Shown: in pieces, positions 36,569-44,457 of the stretch
Layout of the letters: every line of letters starts with the position of its first letter
Position numbering within the stretch: position 1 is the first letter of the stretch
Source of the DNA: Pseudomonadota bacterium
GTDB taxonomy: Bacteria > Pseudomonadota > Gammaproteobacteria > Steroidobacterales > Steroidobacteraceae
Length of the DNA stretch: 64,000 nt
Direction: 5' to 3'
Assembly: GCA_021807675.1 (NCBI GenBank)
Contig: JAKBCR010000002.1
Location: 22,803-86,802 of the forward strand
Position numbers and translations under genes: made by a program
Notes under the pieces: model-generated
What the model was told of the DNA's origin: nothing
Databases searched by the model: none
What the model saw: the letters and a program-made list of their open reading frames with translations, nothing else

Positions 36569-37866
36569 TGGCGACGACAGAGCGCGAAACCGAGTTGCGT
36601 TCGCCGAGCGAGCCGCTGCCGCCCGGCGCAACACTCGTGTCCAAGAAGCGAGGCTTCTGGGCCTGGATAAACGAGCGCCTGCCCCTCGACGAGTTCATCG
36701 CCAAGGAGCTGACCGGCTATTTCGCGCCGAAGAACTTCAATTTCTGGTATTTCTTCGGCTCGCTGGCGATGCTCGTGCTGGTCATCCAGCTCGTCAGCGG
36801 CATCTTCCTCGCGATGTTCTACAAGCCGAGCGCGGTCGCCGCGTTCGGCTCCGTGCAGTACATCATGCGCGAGGTCGACTGGGGATGGCTGATCCGGTAC
36901 ATCCATTCCACGGGCGCGTCGATGTTCTTCGTCGTTGTCTATCTGCACATGTTCCGCTCCCTGATGTACGGCTCGTACCGGCAGCCACGGGAGCTCCTGT
37001 GGCTGATCGGCATGGTGGTGTACTTCGCGCTGATGGCCGAGGCGTTCATGGGATACGTGCTGCCCTGGGGCAACATGTCCTTCTGGGGCGCGCAGGTGAT
37101 CGTCAACATCTTCGGCACCGTGCCGTTCATCGGGACGGGACTGACGCAGTGGATCCGCGGCGATTACGGCATCTCCGATGCCACGCTGAACCGCTTCTTC
37201 GCCCTGCACGTCGCGGCCGTGCCGATCATCCTGCTGCTGCTCGTGATGCTGCACCTCGTTGCGCTGCACCAGACCGGCTCGAACAATCCCGACGGCATCG
37301 AGATCAAGGAGCACCTGGGCCCGGACGGCAAGCCCCTCGATGGCATCCCGTTCCATCCGTATTACACGGTGAAGGACTTCGTGGGCGTCGGGGTGTTCCT
37401 CGTCATCTTCGCACTGATCGTGTTCTACGTCCCGACCTTCCATGGGATTTTCCTCGAAAAGGCGAACTTCGAGCCGGCGAATCTGCTGTCGACGCCGGCC
37501 GAGATCCACCCGGTGTGGTACTTCACGCCCTTCTACGCCATCCTGCGCGGAGTACCGAACAAGGGCATAGGTGCGCTCCTCCTGCTGCTTGCGCTGGTCT
37601 CGCTCCTCGTGCTGCCATGGCTCGATCGCTCGCCGGTCAAGTCCATCCGCTACAAGGGCTGGATCTCGCGCCTCATGCTCACCGTGTTCGTGATCTCCTT
37701 CGTCGGACTGGGGTACCTCGGCATGCAGCCTGCCGAAGGGATCTACATCATCCTCTCGCGCTTCTGCATGGTCGGCTACTTCGCCTTCTTCTGGCTGATG
37801 CCGTTTTATTCACGATTCGACCGGGTGAAGCCGGTCCCGGATAGAGTGGTCTACCATGCGCATTAG
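36568..37866 (+). CDS. petB: Ubiquinol-cytochrome c reductase, cytochrome b subunit
   Basis: A 432-residue membrane protein carrying both b haems. Paired His ligands lie in the helix with RYIHSTGAS/YLHMFR and in the helix with ALHVAAVP/MLHLVALH. The quinol-site loop reads PVWYFTPFY, the PVWY variant of PEWY known in beta- and gammaproteobacteria. About eight membrane helices follow a soluble N-terminal stretch of 45 residues. GAGGGGAGG precedes the ATG. petC overlaps its end; the Rieske gene petA is not upstream. Confidence 0.96.
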   Translation: MATTERETELRSPSEPLPPGATLVSKKRGFWAWINERLPLDEFIAKELTGYFAPKNFNFWYFFGSLAMLVLVIQLVSGIFLAMFYKPSAVAAFGSVQYIMREVDWGWLIRYIHSTGASMFFVVVYLHMFRSLMYGSYRQPRELLWLIGMVVYFALMAEAFMGYVLPWGNMSFWGAQVIVNIFGTVPFIGTGLTQWIRGDYGISDATLNRFFALHVAAVPIILLLLVMLHLVALHQTGSNNPDGIEIKEHLGPDGKPLDGIPFHPYYTVKDFVGVGVFLVIFALIVFYVPTFHGIFLEKANFEPANLLSTPAEIHPVWYFTPFYAILRGVPNKGIGALLLLLALVSLLVLPWLDRSPVKSIRYKGWISRLMLTVFVISFVGLGYLGMQPAEGIYIILSRFCMVGYFAFFWLMPFYSRFDRVKPVPDRVVYHAH

Positions 37867-38659
37867 AGCTCACCAGAGAGTCGTCCATGCGCTGGTGCTC
37901 GCGGCGGCGCTCGCGGCGGGGGCAGGTTACGCCACTCGCGCTCTTGCCGAAGGCGGCATGGCCTCCGATGCGAACTGGCAAAGCTGGAAGGCGAACGCCA
38001 ACGTTGCGGACGTCGCCTCCCTGCAGCGCGGTGCGCGCGATTTCGCGGGCTATTGCCTCGGCTGCCACTCGCTGAGGTACGAGCGCTGGTCGCGGCTCGC
38101 GCACGATCTGAAGATCCCCAAGGCGCTGCTCGTCAAGGACCTGATTCCGCCGGGAGAGAAGCCGACGGGCTACATCCTCTCCCCGATGATACCCGCGGAT
38201 GCCGAGAATTGGTTCGGCAAGGCGCCGCCCGATCTGTCGCTGATCGCGCGCCTGCGCGGCACCAACTATCTCTACCGGTATCTCAAGACGTTCTACGTCG
38301 ATTCGGATCGGGCGACGGGCGCGAATAACCTGGCGTTTCCGCAGACCGCAATGCCCGACGTCGTCTCGCCGCTCGAGGGCCTGAAAATCCCGGTGTACAA
38401 GACTATCGAGACGCCGGGTCCCAACGGGAAAATGATCGAGGAGAAGGTTTTCGAGCATTTCAAGCAGATCGCCCCCGGCCGCATGACACCGCAGCAATAC
38501 GATCAATTCGTGCACGATGTCGTCAACTTCCTGGATTATGTCGGCGATCCGGAGCGCGAGGTACGCCGGGCCATGGGTGTCTGGGTGATCCTTTTCCTGC
38601 TCGGCTTCACCTGGCTGGCCTGGCTCCTGAAGCGCGAATTCTGGAAGGACGTCAAGTAG
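37856..38659 (+). CDS. petC: Ubiquinol-cytochrome c reductase, cytochrome c1 subunit
   Basis: A 267-residue protein: signal peptide (to about residue 31, ALAEGG), haem c site CLGCH (67-71), Met ligand near 166 in TAMPDVVSPLEG and a C-terminal membrane anchor (WVILFLLGFTWLAWLL). It passes electrons from the Rieske protein to soluble cytochrome c. The start overlaps the end of petB by 11 bp. Confidence 0.95.
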   Translation: MRIRAHQRVVHALVLAAALAAGAGYATRALAEGGMASDANWQSWKANANVADVASLQRGARDFAGYCLGCHSLRYERWSRLAHDLKIPKALLVKDLIPPGEKPTGYILSPMIPADAENWFGKAPPDLSLIARLRGTNYLYRYLKTFYVDSDRATGANNLAFPQTAMPDVVSPLEGLKIPVYKTIETPGPNGKMIEEKVFEHFKQIAPGRMTPQQYDQFVHDVVNFLDYVGDPEREVRRAMGVWVILFLLGFTWLAWLLKREFWKDVK

Positions 38660-38724
38660 GAGCGCCGCGAACTCGGTAAAGTAAGGGAAAGCCGAGGTGC
38701 TGGCTGGCCCGCGGGAGCGGAATT

Positions 38725-39345
38725 GTGTCGAGCAGACGTTCCACCATAACGCTGTTTTCCGCGCCGAGAGATCCGTGGAGCCACCGCACCCGTATAGTGC
38801 TCGCCGAGAAGAACATCGGTATCGACGTGGTCGATGTGGAGCCCGGCAAGTACCCCGAGGATCTGCTGGACCTCAACCCGTATCACACCGTGCCCACGCT
38901 CGTGGACCGAGATCTCGTGCTCTACGACTCCCGGGTGATCATTGAATACCTGGACGAGCGCTTTCCCCATCCGCCGCTGATGCCGGTCGATCCGGTGACC
39001 CGGGCGCAGTTCCGGCTGGCGCTGTATCGCATCGAGCGCGACTGGTACACGCTGCTGCAGCAGATCGAGGTGGAGGACGACAAGAAGCTGCTTCCAAAGC
39101 TGCGCAAGGTTCTGGCGGATACCATCGTTCAGGGTGTGGATCTCTTCAAGGTGAAGCCGTTCTTCATGTCGGACGAGTTCTCGCTGGTCGATGCAACCAT
39201 TGCGCCGATCCTGTGGCGATTACCGCACTACGAGGTCGAGTTGCCCGCCAAGGCGCAACCGATCCTCAAGTATGCAAGCCAGATCTTCTCCCGCGCCGCA
39301 TTCCGTGGGTCGCTGTCGGAGCGGGAGCGGGAGATGCGGCTTTGA
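38725..39345 (+). CDS. sspA: Stringent starvation protein A (GST-fold RNA polymerase-associated)
   Basis: A 206-residue glutathione-S-transferase-fold protein: thioredoxin-like N-terminal half (ITLFSAPRDPWSHRTRIVLAEKNI, NPYHTVPTLVDRDLVLYDSRVIIEYLDERFP) and an all-helical C-terminal half. SspA binds RNA polymerase and alters promoter use under starvation in gammaproteobacteria. GTG start at 38725 with GGGAGCGG upstream. Following petBC and preceding sspB is the standard order. Confidence 0.93.
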   Translation: MSSRRSTITLFSAPRDPWSHRTRIVLAEKNIGIDVVDVEPGKYPEDLLDLNPYHTVPTLVDRDLVLYDSRVIIEYLDERFPHPPLMPVDPVTRAQFRLALYRIERDWYTLLQQIEVEDDKKLLPKLRKVLADTIVQGVDLFKVKPFFMSDEFSLVDATIAPILWRLPHYEVELPAKAQPILKYASQIFSRAAFRGSLSEREREMRL

Positions 39346-39356
39346 GGCGCTGAGTG

Positions 39357-39770
39357 ATGCTCAAAGCTCCCCCCAAGCGTCCCTATCTGCTGCGCGCGAT
39401 GCATCAATGGATCACCGACAGCGGCCATACTCCACATGTGATCGTCGATGCGGAGCGCGCGGGCAGCGATGTGCCACGCGCGTATGTGCAGGAAGGAAAG
39501 ATCGTCCTCAACCTGAGCTACACGGCGACGCAGCGGCTGAAGATCGATAACGACGTCGTGGAATTCGATGCTCGGTTCGCTGGCGTGGTGCATCACGTCC
39601 GGTTCCCGGTCAGCGCCGTCATGGGCATTTATGCGCGTGAGACGGGCGAAGGCATGATGTTCGCCGAGCAGGATGCGGGGCCTGAGACACCTCCTCCGTC
39701 ATCCGGGCCGGCACCCTCCGAGGAAGGGGGCGGTGGCCCCAAGCGCCCACAACTTCGCGTCGTCAAGTAG
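39357..39770 (+). CDS. sspB: ClpXP protease specificity-enhancing factor SspB
   Basis: A 137-residue adaptor that delivers ssrA-tagged proteins to ClpXP. The N-terminal substrate-binding domain (KRPYLLRAMHQWITDSGHTPHVIVD, FPVSAVMGIYARE) is followed by a disordered Pro/Ser/Gly linker and the C-terminal ClpX-docking motif PQLRVVK, nearly as in E. coli. ATG 39357 or the GTG just before it (39354) may be the start; it lies about ten bases after sspA. Confidence 0.94.
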   Translation: MLKAPPKRPYLLRAMHQWITDSGHTPHVIVDAERAGSDVPRAYVQEGKIVLNLSYTATQRLKIDNDVVEFDARFAGVVHHVRFPVSAVMGIYARETGEGMMFAEQDAGPETPPPSSGPAPSEEGGGGPKRPQLRVVK

Positions 39771-39829
39771 CTATCTCGCGGCCCTCTTTCACATGAGAAG
39801 GAGAGCCGGCCTCAGCCTCACTACGTCCC

Positions 39830-39942
39830 CGTGCGAAAGCAAGTGAATGAGCGGCCCCCGGGCCGCTCCCGGGGACGCGGGATGAAAGGCGGTCATAGGG
39901 CCGCGCTCGCCCAAAGCGGCGAAGCCGACTTTGGGCCAATAA
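39830..39942 (+). repeat. Palindromic intergenic repeat, family 1 (copy D, at the 3' end of rnpB)
   Basis: GTGCGAAAGCAAGTGAATGAGCGGCC starts the element, followed by hairpin CGGCCCCCGGG / CCCGGGGACGC and, after a spacer, CCCAAAGCGGC...GCCGACTTTGGGCCAATAAAC. Here the hairpin arms are CCCCGG/CCGGGG instead of CCCAGG/CCTGGG. It separates sspB from the convergent rnpB gene, abutting the mature 3' end of the RNA. Confidence 0.75.
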
Positions 39943-39944
39943 AC

Positions 39945-40366
39945 GAGGAGAGCCGGCCTGTAAGCCGGGTTCTGTCGAGGGCAATCATTCCTCTGCGATC
40001 CACGTCGCCGTGGACCTCTAGCGGCCTACCCGGAAGCGCGCGCGGATCGGCGCTGCACACTCTGTTGCCAGAGCCCGCTGCTTCCCTATTTGGCCTTGCT
40101 CCAGGTGGGGTTTGCCGTGCCAGCCTTGTTACCAAGGCCGCGGTGCGCTCTTACCGCACCGTTTCACCCTTGCCGTCCCTCGCGGCAGCGTGCGCTGCAC
40201 TGCAGCACAAGCGTTCACCACGAGAGCTTAGGCGGTTTGCTCTCTGTTGCACTTTCCGTGGGCTCGCGCCCCCCAGGCGTTACCTGGCACCTGATCCGCC
40301 GGAGCCCGGACTTTCCTCCCCCCCGACCGAAGTCGGAGCAGCGATTGCCCGGCCGGCTCTCCTGCT
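39945..40366 (-). ncRNA. rnpB: RNase P RNA, bacterial type A
   Basis: Read on the minus strand, the 12-bp P1 helix is formed by GGAGAGCCGGCC at the 5' end and GGCCGGCTCTCC at the 3' end. The universally conserved GGAGGAAAGTCCGGGCTCC lies at 40301-40319, AGAGCAAACCGCC and GGTAAGAGCGCACCGCG follow, and ACAGAACCCGGCTTA is at 39961-39975. Order and spacing match E. coli M1 RNA. A possible -10 (CATAAT) lies a few bases upstream of the 5' end. Repeats border the gene on both sides. Confidence 0.96.
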
Positions 40367-40371
40367 CATTA

Positions 40372-40478
40372 TGGCGCAAAGAGCGGCATCCTGCCGCATT
40401 GCTCGGCCCATCCTGGGCCTCGCCCCTTCGGGGCCGGCACTTCGCGCCGTCCAAAATCGCTCCTGCGATTTTGTCACG
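40372..40478 (-). repeat. Palindromic repeat, family 2 (copy 3, upstream of rnpB)
   Basis: Minus strand order: GACAAAATCGCAGGAGCGATTT hairpin start, GGACGGCGCG, GCCGGCCCCGAAGGGGC, GGCCCAGGATGGGCC hairpin, GAGCAATGCGGCAGGATGCCG. It matches the copy before ibaG module for module while hairpin arms differ in a paired way (CGGTGC/GCACCG there, GGCCC/GGGCC here). It lies in the rnpB promoter region. Confidence 0.72.
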
Positions 40479-40522
40479 GCGTCCCCGCGGAGAAGGCATT
40501 TATACAGTCGAGGCCCCGGAGA

Positions 40523-41374
40523 TCAACGCTTCTCAGAGTGTCGTACGGCAAGCGCATAGGCTTCACTGCGCGTTGCCCCCGTCAGCTGCGCGGCGATCGC
40601 GGCCGCTCTGCTCGGCGACATCTCCTTCGACAGCAGATCGACAGCGCGGCGAAGAAGGCCGGTGTCGACCCCCGCGGCTTCGCGCGCGACACCCGCCACC
40701 ACGACCGTGATCTCGCCCCGCCTGAAGTTTTCCTCGCCCGCCGCCCTTTGCGCCAGCTCCGCGAGCGTGCCTCGATAGAGGGTCTCGTGCGCCTTGGTGA
40801 GCTCGCGCGCGACCACTGCGCGACGATCGCCGCCGAGCTCCCCGGCGAGGTCGGCAAGGGTCGCGGCGATGCGATGGGGCGCCTCGAAGAAGACGAGCGT
40901 GCGGGGCTCGTCGGCGAGTTGCGAGAGATGCGCCCGCCGCTCGCGCTCGCGCGTCGGCAGAAAGCCCTCGAAGCAAAAGCGGCTGACGGGCAGTCCCGCG
41001 ACGGCCAGTGCGGCCGTGATGGCGCAGGGACCGGGGATGGATTCGACATCGATGCCCGCGTCGCTTGCGGCTCGCACCAGCTCATAACCCGGGTCGGACA
41101 GTAGCGGTGTGCCGGCATCGCTGACCAGCGCGATGGTCTCGCCCGCGGCGAGCCGCGCCAGGATCTCTGGAACGCGCCGTGTCTCGTTGTGCGCATGCAG
41201 CGACAGCAACGGCCGCGCGATGCCGAGCGCCTGCAGCAGCGCCCCGGTGCGGCGCGTGTCTTCCGCGGCAATTGCGGCCGCGCTCTCGAGCGCCTGCCGG
41301 GCCCGTGCGCTGACATCTCCCATGTTGCCGATCGGCGTCGCGACGACTTGTAACCGGCCTCGCGGCTTGCCCAC
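40523..41374 (-). CDS. rsmI: 16S rRNA (cytidine-2'-O)-methyltransferase RsmI
   Basis: A 283-residue tetrapyrrole-methylase-fold enzyme acting on C1402 of 16S rRNA. LQVVATPIGNMGD opens the protein; EDTRRTGALL, LVSDAGTPLLSDPG and PGPCAITAAL form the SAM and substrate sites. GTG at 41374 is preferred: AGAGG lies six bases upstream, and it gives a length close to E. coli (286). An upstream GTG at 41398 is in frame. It is divergent from lpoA, as yraL is from yraM in E. coli. Confidence 0.94.
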   Translation of the reverse strand: MGKPRGRLQVVATPIGNMGDVSARARQALESAAAIAAEDTRRTGALLQALGIARPLLSLHAHNETRRVPEILARLAAGETIALVSDAGTPLLSDPGYELVRAASDAGIDVESIPGPCAITAALAVAGLPVSRFCFEGFLPTRERERRAHLSQLADEPRTLVFFEAPHRIAATLADLAGELGGDRRAVVARELTKAHETLYRGTLAELAQRAAGEENFRRGEITVVVAGVAREAAGVDTGLLRRAVDLLSKEMSPSRAAAIAAQLTGATRSEAYALAVRHSEKR

Positions 41375-41452
41375 TATAATCCTCTCCTCATGCCGCACCC
41401 CGAAGCTCCGGGGCGGTCATAAGCTCGACTCTGGCACAAAGGCTTCTCAACC

Positions 41453-43297
41453 ATGCAAGCGCGATGGACCGTCAGCCTGGCTGCGCTCGCCGCAGTCACT
41501 TTAGTCCTCGCGGGCTGCGCGAGTGTTCCGCGCGGCCCCGCACCCTCCGCCGAGGGGGCCGCGGCGCTTGCCCGCCAGGGCAACCCCGTCGGCGCCGCCC
41601 GAATGTATGGCGCGCTTGCGCACGAGAGCCGCGGCGCGCAGCGCAACGGCTTCGTCATCCAGGCGGCGCAAGCCTATCTCATGGGGCGACGCCCGGACGA
41701 TGCGGCTCGCGTCCTTGATCTGCTTGTCTCCCCGCTGGCGGCCCCCGAGACGTTCGATCGTTCGCTGATCGAAGTCCGCATCGCGTTGCAGCGCCACCAA
41801 GCGGCGCATGCCTGGGATCTGATCCAGTCCATCACCGTGCCGCGGCAAGCGCAGCCCGCGACTCGGTACCTGCGCTTGAGACAAAGCGTCGCCTTCGCTG
41901 CCGGGCATCCGGCCGCGGGGGTCAAGGCGGAAATGCAGCTCGAGCACTGGCTGCTCAATGCGGCGGCCGTGCAACAAAGCCGGGTTACGCTCCTCGATGA
42001 CTTGCGCGACGCGGCGGAACGCGGCATCAAAATGCAGCCGCGTACCCAGAGAAGCCCCGTCGTCCGGGGCTGGCTCGAGCTGGCGCCCCTCGCGGCGGAG
42101 GAGGCACGCAACCCGACCATGGCGACGGCCGAGCTGTCCACGTGGCTTTCCGCTCATCCCGGCCATCCCGCCATTGAGATCGTGCGCAGCAAGCTGCTCG
42201 GCGAGCAGCCGCAGCCTCTCGCCGCGCAGGCTCATATCGCCTTGCTGCTACCCATCACCGGCCCCATGGGGCCGCTGGCTGCCAGTGTGCGTGACGGCTT
42301 CCTTACCGCATATTATCAATCACCGGTGCGGCAGCGGCCCGTCGTCCGCCTCTACGATACGGGGGGGGACAAGTCCATTCCCGATGTCATTGCCTCTGCG
42401 ACTCGCGCCGGTGCCGACATCATCGTGGGGCCCCTCACGCGCCAGGCAGTAGCGGCAGCAGCCGCGGACCGGGCACAGCGCCCGCCGTTACTGGCGCTCA
42501 ATTTCCTGCCGGAAGGAGAGCCAGCGCCGCCGCTCTTTTTCCAATTCGCCCTTTCGCCGGTGTCGGAGGCCAGGATGGTCGCCCGCCGCGTTCTGAGCGA
42601 CGGGCACCGGTTGGGGATAGCGATCGTGCCAGCGGGAGAATGGGGCTCGCGCGTGCTTGCTGCCTTTACGCAGCGGCTGCAGAGCGGCGGCGGCACGGTG
42701 CTCGCCAGCACGATGATCGATCCGTCGGAGGCCGACTATTCCGCCGAGCTCAAGCAGGTGCTGGGCATCGACCAGAGCCGCGCCCGGCTCGAGCGGTTGG
42801 AATCCCTTCTGGGTACGCGCCTGAAGTTCGTACCGCGACGCCGTGAAGACATCCAGTTCATTTTCGCGCCCGCGCCGCCGGGCATCGAGCGGCTGCTGCA
42901 GCCGCAATTGCGGTTCTTCTACGCCGGCGGCCTCCCGACCTATTCGACGTCCGATGCCTTCGATCCCGATCCGCGCGCCAACGAGGACCTCGACGGGCTC
43001 ATGTTTCCCGACATGCCGTGGATGCTCGGCAGCCCGCTGGCCGAGGCCGTCCGGTCGGCTGCCACCCAGGCGTGGCCCGCCGGTGGGCCGGAGCAGGGGC
43101 GCCTCTTTGCCTTCGGGTTCGACGCCTATCGGCTCGCCGAGGCACTGCGGCAGAACTCGGCCCCATCGGCGCTGGATATCAGTGGCCTTACGGGGCAGTT
43201 GACATTGGAGCCCGACGGACGCATCCATCGCCACCTCATCTGGGCCCAGCTCCATGACGGTGAGGCTGCGGAGCTTCCAAGCGCCCCGGGGTCCTGA
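41453..43297 (+). CDS. lpoA: Penicillin-binding protein activator LpoA
   Basis: A 614-residue outer-membrane lipoprotein. The signal ends in a lipobox with Cys22 (LAGC). An N-terminal helical repeat domain (about 30-245) leads to a periplasmic-binding-protein-like domain (HIALLLPITGPMGPLAASVRDGFL onward). LpoA activates the bifunctional synthase PBP1A through the sacculus. A TATAAT at 41375-41380 could be its -10 box, overlapping the rsmI start on the other strand. yraN follows. Confidence 0.93.
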   Translation: MQARWTVSLAALAAVTLVLAGCASVPRGPAPSAEGAAALARQGNPVGAARMYGALAHESRGAQRNGFVIQAAQAYLMGRRPDDAARVLDLLVSPLAAPETFDRSLIEVRIALQRHQAAHAWDLIQSITVPRQAQPATRYLRLRQSVAFAAGHPAAGVKAEMQLEHWLLNAAAVQQSRVTLLDDLRDAAERGIKMQPRTQRSPVVRGWLELAPLAAEEARNPTMATAELSTWLSAHPGHPAIEIVRSKLLGEQPQPLAAQAHIALLLPITGPMGPLAASVRDGFLTAYYQSPVRQRPVVRLYDTGGDKSIPDVIASATRAGADIIVGPLTRQAVAAAAADRAQRPPLLALNFLPEGEPAPPLFFQFALSPVSEARMVARRVLSDGHRLGIAIVPAGEWGSRVLAAFTQRLQSGGGTVLASTMIDPSEADYSAELKQVLGIDQSRARLERLESLLGTRLKFVPRRREDIQFIFAPAPPGIERLLQPQLRFFYAGGLPTYSTSDAFDPDPRANEDLDGLMFPDMPWMLGSPLAEAVRSAATQAWPAGGPEQGRLFAFGFDAYRLAEALRQNSAPSALDISGLTGQLTLEPDGRIHRHLIWAQLHDGEAAELPSAPGS

Positions 43298-43376
43298 CCG
43301 GGCGACAGGATCGCTCCTCGATCCAAGGACAGGGCTCGCCCCTTCGGAAGGTCCCGTCGAGACCTGCGCGCAGCGC

Positions 43377-43757
43377 ATGAAGAGCGCCCTCACAGAGCGG
43401 CAGCGGCTTGGAAATCGAGCCGAGGATGCCGCGGTCTCGTACCTGCGCGCGCAGGGTGCGCTCATCCTCCTCAGGAATTACCGCTGTCGCTGCGGTGAGC
43501 TCGACATCATCGCCCAGGTCGCAGAGCGCGAGCTGGCGATCGTGGAGGTCCGCACGCGCTCATCGCGAGCCTATGGAGGAGCTGCGGCGAGCGTTGACGC
43601 CGGCAAGCGACAGCGGCTGATCCGGGCAGCGAGCCGGCTTCTGCAGCAAAGAAGAGACCTCGCCCGCTTACGCGCCCGGTTCGACGTCATCGTCGTATCC
43701 GACCCGTGTGGTGATGCGCCGCAGATCGAGTGGATCAAACATGCATTTTCGACCTGA
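43377..43757 (+). CDS. yraN: YraN/UPF0102 family endonuclease-like protein
   Basis: A 126-residue protein: GNRAEDAAVSYLRAQGALILLRNYRCRCGELDIIA, then LAIVEVRTR, the signature of the restriction-endonuclease-like UPF0102 fold with GELD and ExR/K active-site-like residues. Function is not settled. ATG 43377 is chosen by the family start. The 79-bp gap after lpoA contains small palindromes loosely like family 2 modules. Confidence 0.9.
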   Translation: MKSALTERQRLGNRAEDAAVSYLRAQGALILLRNYRCRCGELDIIAQVAERELAIVEVRTRSSRAYGGAAASVDAGKRQRLIRAASRLLQQRRDLARLRARFDVIVVSDPCGDAPQIEWIKHAFST

Positions 43758-43911
43758 AAAAAGCCTGAGGCCGAGGTCGAGATAACCTACTGGATAAGAT
43801 TATTCAGGCAAGCTGCTGATTGCTAAGACGAATGACTCCAAGGTGCTGTTTGAAGCTCCTTCCGGTTCTACATAACTCCCTGTGAATGCGACGAATTTCT
43901 CACTATTTCAA

Positions 43912-43940
43912 TTGACATGGCGCGCCCGCGATTTCATAGT
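43912..43940 (+). promoter_or_regulatory. Sigma-70-type promoter of the dcw operon (Pmra)
   Basis: TTGACA at 43912-43917, a 17-bp spacer and CATAGT at 43935-43940 make a near-consensus promoter 54 bp before the mraZ ATG. The AT-rich stretch upstream (43790-43911) stands out from the GC-rich surroundings. Confidence 0.8.
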
Positions 43941-43949
43941 GGCAGCAAG

Positions 43950-43974
43950 TGGGAGAAAGTGGGAGGAGATGGGT
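43950..43974 (+). promoter_or_regulatory. MraZ operator: three TGGG repeats
   Basis: TGGGA at 43950, TGGGA at 43960 and TGGGT at 43970 are spaced exactly 10 bp, i.e. three TGGGN boxes separated by 5 nt, the known MraZ-binding pattern. They begin 10 bp after the -10 box, so MraZ bound here would block transcription start, giving autorepression of the operon. Confidence 0.85.
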
Positions 43975-43993
43975 AGATCCCTCGCACGAGTGC

Positions 43994-44446
43994 ATGTTTC
44001 GCGGCGCCACAAAAGTCACCCTGGATGAGAAAGGTCGGATGGTCATGCCCACCCGTTATCGGGAGCAGATCGTCGAGCGCGCCCAGGGAAGACTGGTGGT
44101 CACCGTCGACCGGGACCGCTGCCTTCTCATTTACCCGCTGCCCGAGTGGGAGCTGATCGAGAGCAAGCTGATGAGTCTGCCGACCCTGCATGCGCAGGCG
44201 CGGCGGCTGCAGCGCCTCATGGTTGGCCATGCGAACGACCTCGAGCTCGATGGGCATGGCCGGATTCTACTGCCACCCGAGCTGCGCGAGTTCGCGGGCC
44301 TCGAGCGTCATGGGATGTTGATCGGCCAGGGCAACCGCTTCGAATTGTGGAACGAGTCGCGCTGGGGCGAGCGGCTCGATGACTGGCTGAAGAGCGAGGA
44401 GGCTGCGACGGACCTGCCGTCGGAGCTCGACTCGTTGGCGTTGTAA
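43994..44446 (+). CDS. mraZ: Transcriptional regulator MraZ
   Basis: A 150-residue protein with two AbrB-like halves: MFRGATKVTLDEKGRMVMPTRYR and, from about residue 75, ANDLELDGHGRILLPPELREF. MraZ forms rings and represses its own dcw promoter. ATG 43994 is chosen as the family start; the frame is open upstream across the operator. First gene of the cell-wall and division operon; rsmH starts 11 bp after its stop. Confidence 0.96.
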   Translation: MFRGATKVTLDEKGRMVMPTRYREQIVERAQGRLVVTVDRDRCLLIYPLPEWELIESKLMSLPTLHAQARRLQRLMVGHANDLELDGHGRILLPPELREFAGLERHGMLIGQGNRFELWNESRWGERLDDWLKSEEAATDLPSELDSLAL

Positions 44447-44457
44447 GAGTCGGGGCT

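Noticed and set aside
37504-37530. PVWY instead of PEWY in cytochrome b
   Set aside because: Looks like a lost key residue, but the PVWY variant is known in beta- and gammaproteobacteria, so it is not novel.
39831-40559. Open frames across the rnpB region on both strands
   Set aside because: The conserved RNase P RNA sequence blocks explain the region; the predicted peptides have no protein-like features.
43298-43376. Family 2 copy between lpoA and yraN
   Set aside because: Short pieces (GGATCGCTCCTCGATCC, CTCGCCCCTTCGG) resemble family 2 modules but the order differs and most of the unit is missing.
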